From Acidobacteriota bacterium (lineage in GTDB: Bacteria; Acidobacteriota; JAAYUB01), in contig JAKQOW010000092.1 of assembly GCA_029565065.1 (NCBI GenBank), positions 93,186 to 157,185 of the forward strand: 64,000 nucleotides of DNA, read 5' to 3'. The position numbers and the translations under genes are program-made. This document shows, piece after piece, positions 47,349 to 56,489 of this stretch (the stretch's first letter is position 1; every line of letters begins with the position of its first letter). Below the pieces are notes generated by a model. The model was not told the DNA's origin, did not search any database, and was given only the letters and a program-made list of their open reading frames with translations.

Positions 47349-49619
47349 ATGAAACGTGCGGTGGGCCTTCTGATGATGTTCTGCTGTGTCGGCGTTTCCG
47401 GATTGATGGCCAAGGTGGCCGTCAGCGAGATCACCTTGCGGACGGTGCCGCAGGAGCTGCGGGTCCGGCCGACGGAATCCATCGTCATCCAGATGAAGGC
47501 CTACGGGCAGGTTGCCGACCAGGCGGGCCAGCCGCAGCGGGTGCGGATCCGCCGATCGGACGCGGCATACACCCTGTCGCCCGCCGACGGCGCCTGGCTG
47601 TCCGGGCCATTTCGTTTCCAGGGCACGGACGACGAGCCGTTCCACGCATCCGACAACGCCAGCCTGGTGGACGTGATCTTCGACCGGGTGACCGATGCCA
47701 CCATCATCCAGGACTGCGTCCTGTTCACCGCCGGCCCTCGCCCCGGCGACGTAACCGTCACCGCCACGCTGGAGGGCAAGCGGGCCGCCCTCACCATCCG
47801 AATCGCCGGGGACGCGCCATCCCGCCGCACGCCCGAGACCGCCAACTTCGCCGCCGAGAGCGCTTCGGCCGATCCGTACCGTCCGCTGGCCGAGCACTAC
47901 GCCCCGTTCATCGCCCAGGAGACCTGGTTCCACCCCAAGGCCGACTACCTGGCCCGCTTCGATTTCGACAAGAACTGGTCCGGCGACGACAACTGGGCCA
48001 ATGCGGACACCGGCTCCTCCCAGGCCTATGTGTATTACGCGGTCATGGAGACCGAGACTCACTGGTTCCTCATCTACAACCTGTTCCATCCCCGCGACTA
48101 CTCGGACAAGTGCGTCGCCGGGACCTGCCACGAGAACGACAACGAGGGGCTGATCCTGACGGTCGCCAAGGACGGCTCCCGCTGGGGCCGCCTCCAGGCC
48201 ATGGAGACGCTGGCGCACAACAACGTCTACTCCTACCGCGCCGACCCCCAGGTCGGAACCGGTGTGCATAACATCGACGGCGAGGTGCGGTTCGGTGCCG
48301 ACAAGCGCCCGGCCGTCTATGTGGAATCGGGCGGGCACGGGATTTACAGTGTCGGCGATTCCCGGGCCCGCTATGAACTAGCCGCAGACCGGTTCGTCTC
48401 CGGCACCGGTGTGACGTACCGGTACAAGGGAAAAGCGGAGCGCCCGAAGCATCCCAACGACCGCCAGGTGGGCTATGACCTGCTCCCTATCCGTGACCAG
48501 TGGTGGGCGCGGACCAACCAGGCCGGCCGGATGTTCGCCGACTACTACACCTACCAGCCGTACGGCGAACGGCCGGGCATTGCCGGACGGCAGATCCCCA
48601 AGGCGTTTTTGGGACGGGAGATGGGCGCCAACATGGCCAAGCCGTTCTGGGGCTGGCACGACGACTTGACTCGCAGGAAAAAGGTGTTGGCCACCGGCCA
48701 ATGGGCGCTGGATCCCGCCTATAGCATCTCCCGGACGCTGATCATGCCCCAGCCGTTCGCCGTCGATTACATCCACAATCCCTACCTGGGATTCGACCGG
48801 GTGGGCCAGGCGCCCGGACGGGAGGGCGCGTCACCCGGCGGCGGCGCCGGAGAGGAGGTGGTGATCACCGCCCGATCGGCCGGCCGCGCTTCCGGAGATC
48901 GGGAACAATTCGACGTCAGGCTGGAAGCCGATGAGATCGTGATCGTGCGGGTTCAGGACGACACGGTGCGGTGCGTGGCGGAAAAGGGACGGCCCGCCCT
49001 GGACCAGGGCACGGCGTGCTCCGCGCCTTTGCCGTCGTACGCCCCGACGGGATTTCGCATGGACACGCTTGACGGTCGCGGCGATGTCCGCCTCCTGGAA
49101 CCGCCCTCGACCGCCAACGGCTTCATCGCCACGCTGCGCATCGAGGACTCGAAGAAAGGCAGTGACCGGTACCATGTGCGCCTGAGCTGGGCCGCCGGGG
49201 CCGTCACACCCGGCGGTGATGGCGGCGGGTCGGGATCGGCGGAACGCGCCGCGGAGCTGCCGGGCATGTCGCTGCCGGTGTCGATGGACGGAGGCGTCCA
49301 GGCGGCCGGCGGCGCAGAGGGCTTCTTCGATTTTCAGGCCCGGGTGGACGGCACCGTTGAACTCTGGCTGCGGGGCGGGCGGGTGAACCTTCAGGTGATC
49401 TCGGGTGATTTCGTCAAGCAGCCGAAGTGCGCTTTCAGCCAGGCGCTCCCTGCCCGTACAGCGTCGTTCGATCTCAAGCGGTGGGAGGGCCGAGGCGACA
49501 TCCGGCTGCTCGAGGCGCCCAGCGCGGCCAACGGCTGGACCGCCCGCATCCGCATCTCGGATCCGGGTTCCGGCGACGATTTGTACCGCTTCACCCTGAG
49601 CTGGGAAGTCAGGCGGTAA
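47349..49619 (+). CDS. Large secreted protein with Vps62-like core and two C-terminal repeat modules
   Basis: This encodes 756 residues after AAAGGAGC. A signal peptide covers residues 1-21. Residues 25-160 form a beta-rich domain. Residues 180-480 contain YNLFHPRDYSD, CHENDNEGLILTV and YVESGGHGIYSV, a pattern like Vps62-type (PF06101-like) domains, where HExDxEG and GSHG motifs recur. Two similar modules end the protein (about 500-625 and 650-756), each closing with a GRGD[VI]RLLE.PS.ANG element and a final beta-strand SWE/SWA. No catalytic residues are certain. It stands alone 70 nt after miaA. The Vps62 link is tentative. Confidence 0.65.
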   Translation: MKRAVGLLMMFCCVGVSGLMAKVAVSEITLRTVPQELRVRPTESIVIQMKAYGQVADQAGQPQRVRIRRSDAAYTLSPADGAWLSGPFRFQGTDDEPFHASDNASLVDVIFDRVTDATIIQDCVLFTAGPRPGDVTVTATLEGKRAALTIRIAGDAPSRRTPETANFAAESASADPYRPLAEHYAPFIAQETWFHPKADYLARFDFDKNWSGDDNWANADTGSSQAYVYYAVMETETHWFLIYNLFHPRDYSDKCVAGTCHENDNEGLILTVAKDGSRWGRLQAMETLAHNNVYSYRADPQVGTGVHNIDGEVRFGADKRPAVYVESGGHGIYSVGDSRARYELAADRFVSGTGVTYRYKGKAERPKHPNDRQVGYDLLPIRDQWWARTNQAGRMFADYYTYQPYGERPGIAGRQIPKAFLGREMGANMAKPFWGWHDDLTRRKKVLATGQWALDPAYSISRTLIMPQPFAVDYIHNPYLGFDRVGQAPGREGASPGGGAGEEVVITARSAGRASGDREQFDVRLEADEIVIVRVQDDTVRCVAEKGRPALDQGTACSAPLPSYAPTGFRMDTLDGRGDVRLLEPPSTANGFIATLRIEDSKKGSDRYHVRLSWAAGAVTPGGDGGGSGSAERAAELPGMSLPVSMDGGVQAAGGAEGFFDFQARVDGTVELWLRGGRVNLQVISGDFVKQPKCAFSQALPARTASFDLKRWEGRGDIRLLEAPSAANGWTARIRISDPGSGDDLYRFTLSWEVRR

Positions 49620-49807
49620 CTTCTTGTTCGGCCCGTCGCTCGCATGATCCGCCTGGCCGCGGTTTGAGGCCGCGTCCGGACGCACGCCGCAGATGCGCAT
49701 TGTGTTTTCGTTTAAATTGTGTTAAAAACCCGTTTGCTTTTCGTTCACTGATAGCCACCCTCAGTCCGATCCTGAACGGTGCCCGCATACGGGGCAAGGG
49801 GCGAAAA

Positions 49808-50437
49808 ATGTTCAAAAAACTGGTTCCGCGCGACGAGATGTTCTACGACATGTTCGATCAGATCACGACCAACATCGTCGAAGGCGTCGTACTGCTGCAC
49901 CGGATGACCGATGGCCACAACGACCTGCAAGCCCTCGCCCAGCAGCTGAAAACCATCGAGCACGAGACGGACGAGATCATCCACAAGACGCTGTCCCACC
50001 TGCACAAGACGTTCGTCACGCCGCTGGACCGGGAGCAGATCCACCAGTTGCTGGTCCGCCTGGACGATATCCTTGACCTGGCGCACCTGTCCGGATCCAC
50101 CATCGAGATGTACCGGCCCAAAACCATGCCGCCCGAGATGAAGGGTCTGGTCAACGTCCTGCTGGAGAGCGCCAAGATCATCCAGGAGATGATCGCTAAA
50201 ATCCGCACGCTCCGCGAGAACTACGATCGGATCATGGCGCTGGTGGTGGAGATCAACCGGCTGGAGAGCGAGGCCGACTACATCCGCCGGACCACACTGG
50301 CCCGGCTCTTCCGCGATGAGCAGGATGTCGTGGAACTGGTCAAGTGGAAGGATATCCTCGCCTATGTGGAGAAGGCTACCGACCGCTGCGAGGACGTAGG
50401 CAACATTGTCGAAGGGATCGTTCTCGAGAACACCTAG
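49808..50437 (+). CDS. PhoU-like DUF47 protein, Pit accessory
   Basis: This encodes 209 residues after AGGGGCGAAA. It is all-helical with the DUF47 pattern (LHRMTDGHNDLQALAQQLKTIEHETDEIIHKTLSHLHKTFVTPLDREQIHQL in three consecutive segments). Such proteins modulate Pit-type phosphate transporters, and the next gene is one, 20 nt away. Confidence 0.9.
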   Translation: MFKKLVPRDEMFYDMFDQITTNIVEGVVLLHRMTDGHNDLQALAQQLKTIEHETDEIIHKTLSHLHKTFVTPLDREQIHQLLVRLDDILDLAHLSGSTIEMYRPKTMPPEMKGLVNVLLESAKIIQEMIAKIRTLRENYDRIMALVVEINRLESEADYIRRTTLARLFRDEQDVVELVKWKDILAYVEKATDRCEDVGNIVEGIVLENT

Positions 50438-50457
50438 AGCCAAGCGGATTCCACTTT

Positions 50458-51444
50458 ATGACCTTGCTGATCATCGCCATTGTTCTGGCCCTCCTGTTCG
50501 ACTTTCTCAACGGGATGAACGACGCGGCCAACTCGGTGGCCACCATCGTCTCCACGCGGGTGCTGTCGCCGCGACTGGCCGTGGTGTGGGCCACCGTCTT
50601 CAATTTCGTCGCCGTGTTCATCTTCGGCGTGCATGTGGCCGACACGATGGGACGGGGGATCGTCGACCCGAAGATCATCGACGTGCCCATGATCCTGGTC
50701 ACCCTGATCAGCGCCATCATCTGGACCCATGCCTGCACCCAGATGGGCTTTCCCATCAGCGTCTCGCATGCTCTGGTCGGCGGGTTGGTGGGGGCCGGCG
50801 TGGCCAAGGCAGGCTTTGGGGTGGTCGTGGTGAGCGGAGTGGCGAAGGTGGTCCTGTTCATCGTCCTGTCGCCGCTGCTGGGTCTGTTCCTGGGCTACGG
50901 ATTCATGATCGCGGTCTTCTGGATCTTTCGGCGCAGCACGCCGCGCCATATGGACCGTTGGTTTCGCAAGCTGCAGCTGGTCTCGGCCGCCTTCTACAGC
51001 ATGGGACACGGCGCGAATGACGCCCAGAAGACCATGGGCATCATCGCGATCCTCCTGTTCAGCACCGGACAACTGGGGGACACGTTTTATGTGCCGTTCT
51101 GGGTGGTCATCAGCTGTTATTCGGCCATCTCCCTGGGGACGCTACTCGGCGGCTGGCAGGTCATCAGGACCCTGGGCATGCGGATGACCAAGCTCAAGCC
51201 GGTGCACGGATTTTGCGCCAACGCCTCCGCGGCCGCGACCATCATCTTCTCGTCGCTGTTGGGGGTGCCGGTTTCGACCACCCACACCATCACCGGCGCC
51301 ATCATCGGCGTGGGCGCCACCACCAAGTTCTCGGCCATCCGCTGGGGCATCGCCTACAAGATCATCTGGGCCTGGGTGCTCACGATTCCCACGACCGCCC
51401 TGTTTGCCGGCTTGCTCTGGTACCTCTACACCGCGATCCGATAA
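50458..51444 (+). CDS. pit: Pit-family inorganic phosphate transporter
   Basis: This encodes 328 residues with about ten membrane helices. The two inverted signature repeats are FDFLNGMNDAANSVATIV near residue 15 and GHGANDAQKTMGI near residue 185, both with the GANDA-type core. PVSTTHTITGAIIGVG lies near the end. It imports metal-phosphate with protons. Coupled to the DUF47 gene. Confidence 0.93.
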   Translation: MTLLIIAIVLALLFDFLNGMNDAANSVATIVSTRVLSPRLAVVWATVFNFVAVFIFGVHVADTMGRGIVDPKIIDVPMILVTLISAIIWTHACTQMGFPISVSHALVGGLVGAGVAKAGFGVVVVSGVAKVVLFIVLSPLLGLFLGYGFMIAVFWIFRRSTPRHMDRWFRKLQLVSAAFYSMGHGANDAQKTMGIIAILLFSTGQLGDTFYVPFWVVISCYSAISLGTLLGGWQVIRTLGMRMTKLKPVHGFCANASAAATIIFSSLLGVPVSTTHTITGAIIGVGATTKFSAIRWGIAYKIIWAWVLTIPTTALFAGLLWYLYTAIR

Positions 51445-51573
51445 CGGACAATCCGAACAGAACCCGGCGAAGGCGACTGCGCCACGGGTGATGTGGCGAC
51501 GCGACGCCGCCTTTGACTCACCCGCCGGCGGATGGTACATTGGGCTGACACTATCATTAACAGGAGCGAGACC

Positions 51574-51852
51574 ATGATCAAGGTGAACGAGTATTTCGAC
51601 GGCAAAGTCAGGAGTCTGGGGCAGGAACTGGCCGGCCAGCGTTTCACGGTGGGCGTGATCGAGCCGGGAGAGTTCACCTTCGGCACCCAGACCGAGGAGA
51701 TCATGGAAATCGTTTACGGCGAGATGGACGTCACGCTTCCCGATGGCCGTCGCGCCATGTACCGCAAAGGCCAGTCCTTCACCGTGCCGCCCAACGTGAA
51801 ATTCACTGTGTCGGTGAACGCGCCGGTGAGCTATCTCTGCCTATATCGTTAG
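51574..51852 (+). CDS. ppnP: Pyrimidine/purine nucleoside phosphorylase (DUF1255)
   Basis: This encodes 92 residues after CAGGAGCGAG. It is a one-domain cupin: VNEYFDGKVRSLGQEL, IEPGEFTFGTQTEEIMEIVYGEMDV and SFTVPPNVKFTV match PpnP (YaiE). It phosphorolyses several nucleosides to base and ribose-1-phosphate. Fits with a BMP-type nucleoside importer elsewhere in the window. Confidence 0.92.
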   Translation: MIKVNEYFDGKVRSLGQELAGQRFTVGVIEPGEFTFGTQTEEIMEIVYGEMDVTLPDGRRAMYRKGQSFTVPPNVKFTVSVNAPVSYLCLYR

Positions 51853-51969
51853 AGCCCGTCGAACACTCCCCGCGCGATCGACGCACCGGGTGCCGGGCAC
51901 TCGCGCCGGCTGATGCCGGCTGCCGGCAACCGGGAGCGTCGTTTTATGCTGTGTCTGTCTGAATTTGGA

Positions 51970-51998
51970 TTGAAAACAGTGAATCCGGCCCATACAAT
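51970..51998 (+). promoter_or_regulatory. Promoter of the propeller diguanylate cyclase
   Basis: TTGAAA and TACAAT are 17 nt apart, 32 nt upstream of the ATG. Confidence 0.55.
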
Positions 51999-52030
51999 CA
52001 ATATAACAAGTTTGTTCTACTGAAGGTTGT

Positions 52031-55000
52031 ATGGCGGCTGGTCGCGGGACTCAAGCAGCATCAATCTGGACGATTATGGCGGTCTGCCTGGCCGGTTGGA
52101 TTTCGGGCCAGCAGTTGTCCATGCGCCATGTGTCGGTCAAGGAGGGGCTGGCCCAGTCGCAGGTGCGGGCCGTCACCCAGGACGCGCTGGGTTACCTCTG
52201 GGTGGGGACGAGTGGGGGAGTGTCCCGGTACGACGGGCGGCGATTCCTGACCATCACTAAAGAAGACGGCCTGACTGACGATTTCGTCTGGTCCCTGGCG
52301 CCGACTGCGGATGGCGGTGTCTGGGTGGGCACCGACCGGGGCGGCGTGGCGCACTGGGATCGGAACCGTCTTAACCACCCCCTGGCGGAGCGGGGGCTGC
52401 CTGTCAGCCGGATTCGCGCCCTGGCTGTGGATCGGGACGGCGACCTCTGGATCGGCTATCGGGAAGGATTGTTCCGCTCCGACGGTTCGGGCTGCGCGTT
52501 GTTCGCGCCATTGGCGGTGGATGGCCTGTTCGCCGCTCCCCAAAGCGGTGAGGTGGCGGTTCTGAGCGCCGGAGGGCTCTGGCGCATCCGAGGGGATCAA
52601 ATTGAGGAAATCACCGTCCGCCCCGCCGGCCAGACCGGGCAGGTGGCTGCCGCCGTCTTCGGGGATGACGACACCTTGTGGGCAATCGACGAAGACGGCC
52701 GGCTGTGGCGGCGTCATCCCGACGGGTTGGTGGAGGCCGTGCCGTTCACCGGGCGCCTGCCGCGGGCCCGCGTGCTGCGGGTGACCCGCCTGGGCGAGAT
52801 CTGGGTGGGGACCAGCCAGGGGCTGTTCAGCATTGAAGAGGGCGAAGTGGTGCATCAGCCGCTGCGCACCGGGGCGACCGATGACGTGCGCGCGCTCTTT
52901 GAGGACCGGGAGGGCAACCTGTGGGTGGGCACGAACGGGGATGGCCTGTATCAGGCCGTCCGCGGTGCATTCCGGTTGTTCACGGCGGAATCCGGCCTGC
53001 TGACGCCGCTGGTGCTGAATTTCGCGGAAACTCCGGATGGGTGCATCTGGATGGCCACGCTGGGTGCCGGTGTCGCCTCGTGGTGTGACGGCCGCTGGGG
53101 GCCGCGCCTGACGGTTGCGGACGGCCTGCCGGGCGACCGGGTGATCTGCCTCGCGGCGGACGGCAACAGCCTGTGGGTGGGCACGAGCGACGGCGTGGCG
53201 CGGGTGGACCGGGATCGCCGGCGGGTTCGGGTCTGGCGGGCCGGCGAGGGAATCTCCCATGACTCGGTGTTCTCGATCCTGCGGGCCAGGGACGGCGCGG
53301 TCTGGGTGGCCACCGAGGGCGGGGTGAGTCGATTCCGCGACGACGCCTGGACCACCTGGGCGTCCGGCGCCGAGATCCCCGGCCTGCATGTCATGAGCCT
53401 GGCCGAAGACGGCGCCGGGGCCGTCTGGATGGCCACCTACGGCGGCGGCGTCGTCCGGTTCGACGGCGACAACTTTCAGTCGTGGACAACCCGCCAGGGG
53501 CTGCCGGACGACCGCGTGTGGTGCATCCGGGTGGACGAGCAGAACCGGGTGTGGGCGGGGACGGACACCGGCATCTGGGTTCATCCACTCGACGGTTCGG
53601 GCGATTTCACCGTCACGACCCGCGGCGGCCTCCCCAGCAAGAGTGTCTGGTTCCTCGTCGAGGATATCCACCATCGCGTCTGGGCGGGCACCACCCGCGG
53701 CGTCGCCCTAATCAGCCCCGCCGGGCGGGTGGACCGGGTGTACACCGACGCCAGCGGCCTGTCCCACATCGAGGCGGCCCAGAACGCCGCCTTTCGCGAC
53801 AGCCACAACCGGCTCTGGATGGGCATGATCAGCGGCGTCACCGTGGCCGAACCGGGCATGCTGCGCACGAACATGCAACCGCCGACGCTGGTTTTGGAGA
53901 AGGTGCTGGTCAACGACCGGCCGCTCGACGGCTTTCGGCAACTGGACGCCGCCGCGGACCGGCCCGTCCCGCATTTCGATCTCGGGCCGGACGAAAACGA
54001 CTTGCACTTCGAATTCACGGCGCTGAGCTTTACCTGGCCCGAGCGGGTGCGGTTCCGCTGGCAGCTGGTCAATCACGACCGGGGCTGGACCGCGCCCGGC
54101 CCGGAAAGCCGGGCGGTCTACCGGCGGGTCCCGCCGGGGGATTACACCTTCCTACTCCAGGCGGAGAATTGCGACGGCGTCTGGGCGCCTGAGCCCCTGA
54201 AGCTGGCGGTGCGGATCCATCCGCCGTGGTATGCCACGGTGTGGTTCCGCCTGCTGATCCTGGCAGGCGTGGCCATGCTGTCCGCCTCGATGGTCGGATT
54301 CCGGGTGCTGGCGGAGCGCCACCGCCGGCAGCAGCTCGAGCGGATCGTGGCCGAGCGGACGGCAGATCTGGCGCGGGCCAATCGGGTGATCTCGGACCAG
54401 AACACCAAACTCGAGGAGATGGTTCGGACGGACCCGCTGACAGGCCTGGCCAACCGGCGGGCGCTGGCGGAAATGCTCCCCGATGAGATCGCCCACCTCC
54501 AGCGGGTGGTCCGGCAGGGGCCGGCCACCATCGAGGAGCGCTGCCTGGCGATCGTAATGATGGATCTGGACCATTTCAAGCAGGTCAACGATACCCACGG
54601 GCATGAGACCGGCGACAACCTGTTGGAGCGGATCGCCACTGCTCTCCGGTCCGCGGTCCGGGGTATCGACCTGGTGGTCCGCTGGGGCGGGGAGGAGATC
54701 CTGGTCGTCGCCCGGGATGTCAAGAGCCGGGGGGTGAGGGGACTGGTGACGAAGCTGATGCGGACCGTGGCCAATGTCACCGTACCGGGCCGGCAGGGAC
54801 AACCTGTCCGGGTGACGGCCTCGCTCGGGTTCTGCCTCTATCCGCTGAGCCGGGCGGGCGGGGTGACCCGTGAGGACTGGAGCAAAATCATCGACCTGGT
54901 GGATGCGTTGCTGTATGTCGCCAAGAATACCGGCCGGGCTCGCGCATGCGGCTTGATCCGGACCGAAGCGCCGCTTTCGGCGGAGGACGAAGCGGACGTC

Positions 55001-55144
55001 CTGCGCGCGCTGCTGCGCGATCCGCGGCAAGCGCCACAAGGCCTGGAATTCGAGGCGATCGATCTTACGGGCCCGGGCGACGACTCCGTCTCGGCGGCGG
55101 ATCCCGACGCGCCTGACGGGTGCGGAGACAACGATCCGGCGTGA
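52031..55144 (+). CDS. Beta-propeller sensor diguanylate cyclase (Reg_prop / Y_Y_Y / TM / GGDEF)
   Basis: This encodes 1037 residues after AAGG. A short signal or anchor (WTIMAVCLAGWISG) is followed by about a dozen Reg_prop blades, a Y_Y_Y domain and a membrane helix (FRLLILAGVAMLSASMVGFRVL) near residue 740. A coiled linker leads to a GGDEF domain: DPLTGLANRRALAEML, MDLDHFKQVNDTHGH and WGGEEILVV, so the active site is the GGEE variant. An RGID five residues before it is a product-inhibition I-site. It should make c-di-GMP in response to a periplasmic ligand, probably a glycan as in HTCS relatives. It shares input architecture with the hybrid kinase at 30831. Confidence 0.92.
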   Translation: MAAGRGTQAASIWTIMAVCLAGWISGQQLSMRHVSVKEGLAQSQVRAVTQDALGYLWVGTSGGVSRYDGRRFLTITKEDGLTDDFVWSLAPTADGGVWVGTDRGGVAHWDRNRLNHPLAERGLPVSRIRALAVDRDGDLWIGYREGLFRSDGSGCALFAPLAVDGLFAAPQSGEVAVLSAGGLWRIRGDQIEEITVRPAGQTGQVAAAVFGDDDTLWAIDEDGRLWRRHPDGLVEAVPFTGRLPRARVLRVTRLGEIWVGTSQGLFSIEEGEVVHQPLRTGATDDVRALFEDREGNLWVGTNGDGLYQAVRGAFRLFTAESGLLTPLVLNFAETPDGCIWMATLGAGVASWCDGRWGPRLTVADGLPGDRVICLAADGNSLWVGTSDGVARVDRDRRRVRVWRAGEGISHDSVFSILRARDGAVWVATEGGVSRFRDDAWTTWASGAEIPGLHVMSLAEDGAGAVWMATYGGGVVRFDGDNFQSWTTRQGLPDDRVWCIRVDEQNRVWAGTDTGIWVHPLDGSGDFTVTTRGGLPSKSVWFLVEDIHHRVWAGTTRGVALISPAGRVDRVYTDASGLSHIEAAQNAAFRDSHNRLWMGMISGVTVAEPGMLRTNMQPPTLVLEKVLVNDRPLDGFRQLDAAADRPVPHFDLGPDENDLHFEFTALSFTWPERVRFRWQLVNHDRGWTAPGPESRAVYRRVPPGDYTFLLQAENCDGVWAPEPLKLAVRIHPPWYATVWFRLLILAGVAMLSASMVGFRVLAERHRRQQLERIVAERTADLARANRVISDQNTKLEEMVRTDPLTGLANRRALAEMLPDEIAHLQRVVRQGPATIEERCLAIVMMDLDHFKQVNDTHGHETGDNLLERIATALRSAVRGIDLVVRWGGEEILVVARDVKSRGVRGLVTKLMRTVANVTVPGRQGQPVRVTASLGFCLYPLSRAGGVTREDWSKIIDLVDALLYVAKNTGRARACGLIRTEAPLSAEDEADVLRALLRDPRQAPQGLEFEAIDLTGPGDDSVSAADPDAPDGCGDNDPA

Positions 55145-55145
55145 T

Positions 55146-55970
55146 TCAGGGCGTGGTGTTGGGGAAGAACAGGGACACGCCGAACTCCGATCGCCCGAAA
55201 TTCCCGATCAGTGCCTGGGTGGCGGGTTCCGCCAGCCACCGGGCGAACCGTTCCGCCAGCTCGACGTGGATGCCGGGATGGCGGGCCGGGTTGACCGGGA
55301 TGACGCTGTACTGGTTGAACAGCGCGGGGTCCCCCTCAAACAGAACCAAAAGACTGAGCTTGGCTTTCAGCTTGAGAAAGGTGGCCCGGTCGGTCAGTGC
55401 GTAAGCCTGCAGGCTGTCCGCCATGAGCAGGACGGGTCCCATCCCCTGGCCGGCTTCGACGTACCACCGGCCGGCGGGCGTGATCCCGGCCTTTTGCCAC
55501 AGGCGCTTTTCCATCTGGTGGGTGCCCGACTCGTCGCCCCGCGAGACGAACCGGGCCGCACCGCCGCCCATTTTCCGGAAGGCATCCGCCGCGGTCGCCG
55601 AACCCTTGATCCGGGCCGGATCCGCGGTGGCGCCGGCGATGATGAAATCGTTGTACATGACGGGCCGGCGGTACAGTCCGTAGCCGTTGTGGAGGAATTG
55701 CGCCTCCAGCTCGGGATCGTGCACGAGCAGGACGTCGACATCGCCGTTTTCACCGAGCTTGAGGGCCTTGCCGGTGCCCACGGCGATCACGTGGACCCGG
55801 GCGCCGGTCGCCTTTTCGAAGACTGGCAGGATGTGGTCCAGCAGCCCGGTGTTGTCCGTGCTGGTGGTGGTGGCCAGGCGGAGGATCGGGGGATCGGGCG
55901 ATGCGCCCACGACGCCGGTGGCTGCCAGCAGCATAAAATCCATCAGAATCAGCCAGCATCGTCGTCGCAT
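55146..55970 (-). CDS. tupA: Tungstate-binding periplasmic protein (TupA-like), orphan
   Basis: This encodes 274 residues. The signal peptide ends near GVVGAS. LATTTSTDNTGLLDHILPVFEK is the TupA/WtpA-type oxyanion site, with VDVLLVHDPELEAQFL and FVSRGDESGTHQMEKRLW completing the pattern. It delivers tungstate or molybdate to an ABC importer, but no tupB or tupC is adjacent on either side. Tungsten use would fit ferredoxin-dependent metabolism. The stop abuts the cyclase stop. Confidence 0.88.
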   Translation of the reverse strand: MRRRCWLILMDFMLLAATGVVGASPDPPILRLATTTSTDNTGLLDHILPVFEKATGARVHVIAVGTGKALKLGENGDVDVLLVHDPELEAQFLHNGYGLYRRPVMYNDFIIAGATADPARIKGSATAADAFRKMGGGAARFVSRGDESGTHQMEKRLWQKAGITPAGRWYVEAGQGMGPVLLMADSLQAYALTDRATFLKLKAKLSLLVLFEGDPALFNQYSVIPVNPARHPGIHVELAERFARWLAEPATQALIGNFGRSEFGVSLFFPNTTP

Positions 55971-56044
55971 GATGTCTCCTACAACGGCAGCGATCGCCTG
56001 TGGAGGAAGATGCGGGAATCGTCCCGCGGTTGACTCCCGGCGTC

Positions 56045-56074
56045 ACTATAGCTCACCCTGCATCGGGCAATCAA
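56045..56074 (-). promoter_or_regulatory. Promoter of tupA
   Basis: On the minus strand TTGATT and TATAGT are 18 nt apart, about 75 nt upstream of the ATG. Confidence 0.5.
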
Positions 56075-56184
56075 CCGCCGGATAATTAACATTTCATGAA
56101 CTTTCGTGACGGTGGTCACACTTGACCATACGATGAGCCCTATAATAAAACCATATAAAAGATACCCTCCCCAAAACCGATCAG

Positions 56185-56215
56185 ATCGTAACTCGCAAGA
56201 GTTACGATTTTTTTT
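56185..56215 (+). terminator. Strong intrinsic terminator in the tupA upstream region
   Basis: A perfect 10-bp stem (ATCGTAACTC / GAGTTACGAT) with a GCAA tetraloop is followed by T8 on the plus strand. No rightward gene precedes it within the 312-nt gap (55971-56282), only AT-rich DNA with a TATAAT at 56141-56146, so it may end a short RNA. Confidence 0.85.
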
Positions 56216-56282
56216 CGTACATCCCCGGCTTGAATATCGCTGGATTTTCACTATCATGGGCTGATATGCATCAGGAGGCCTT

Positions 56283-56489
56283 ATGGATCTGTTGAACTAT
56301 CTGCTATCCATCCTCATATCGCTGGGCGTCGGATTGACGGGATTTCTCGCCGCCTACAAGATTTTCGACTGGCTGACCCCGCAGTTGAATTTCGGGCAGG
56401 AGCTCAAGGCCGACAACCGCTCCGTGGCCATCTTTCTGGCCGGCTTGTTCATCGGGATTGGCCTGCTGCTGGGCAGCGCGATCAAGTGA
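56283..56489 (+). CDS. DUF350-family small membrane protein
   Basis: This encodes 68 residues after AGGAGG. Two helices flank a central loop; FDWLTP, the ADNRSVAIFLAGLF stretch and IGIGLLLGSAI match the DUF350 pattern. Function is unknown. Its stop overlaps the next start by 1 nt. Confidence 0.85.
   Translation: MDLLNYLLSILISLGVGLTGFLAAYKIFDWLTPQLNFGQELKADNRSVAIFLAGLFIGIGLLLGSAIK

Noticed and set aside
55979..56257. Leftward frame of 92 codons before tupA
   Set aside because: It spans the tupA promoter and the tetraloop terminator, has no Shine-Dalgarno and no recognisable product.
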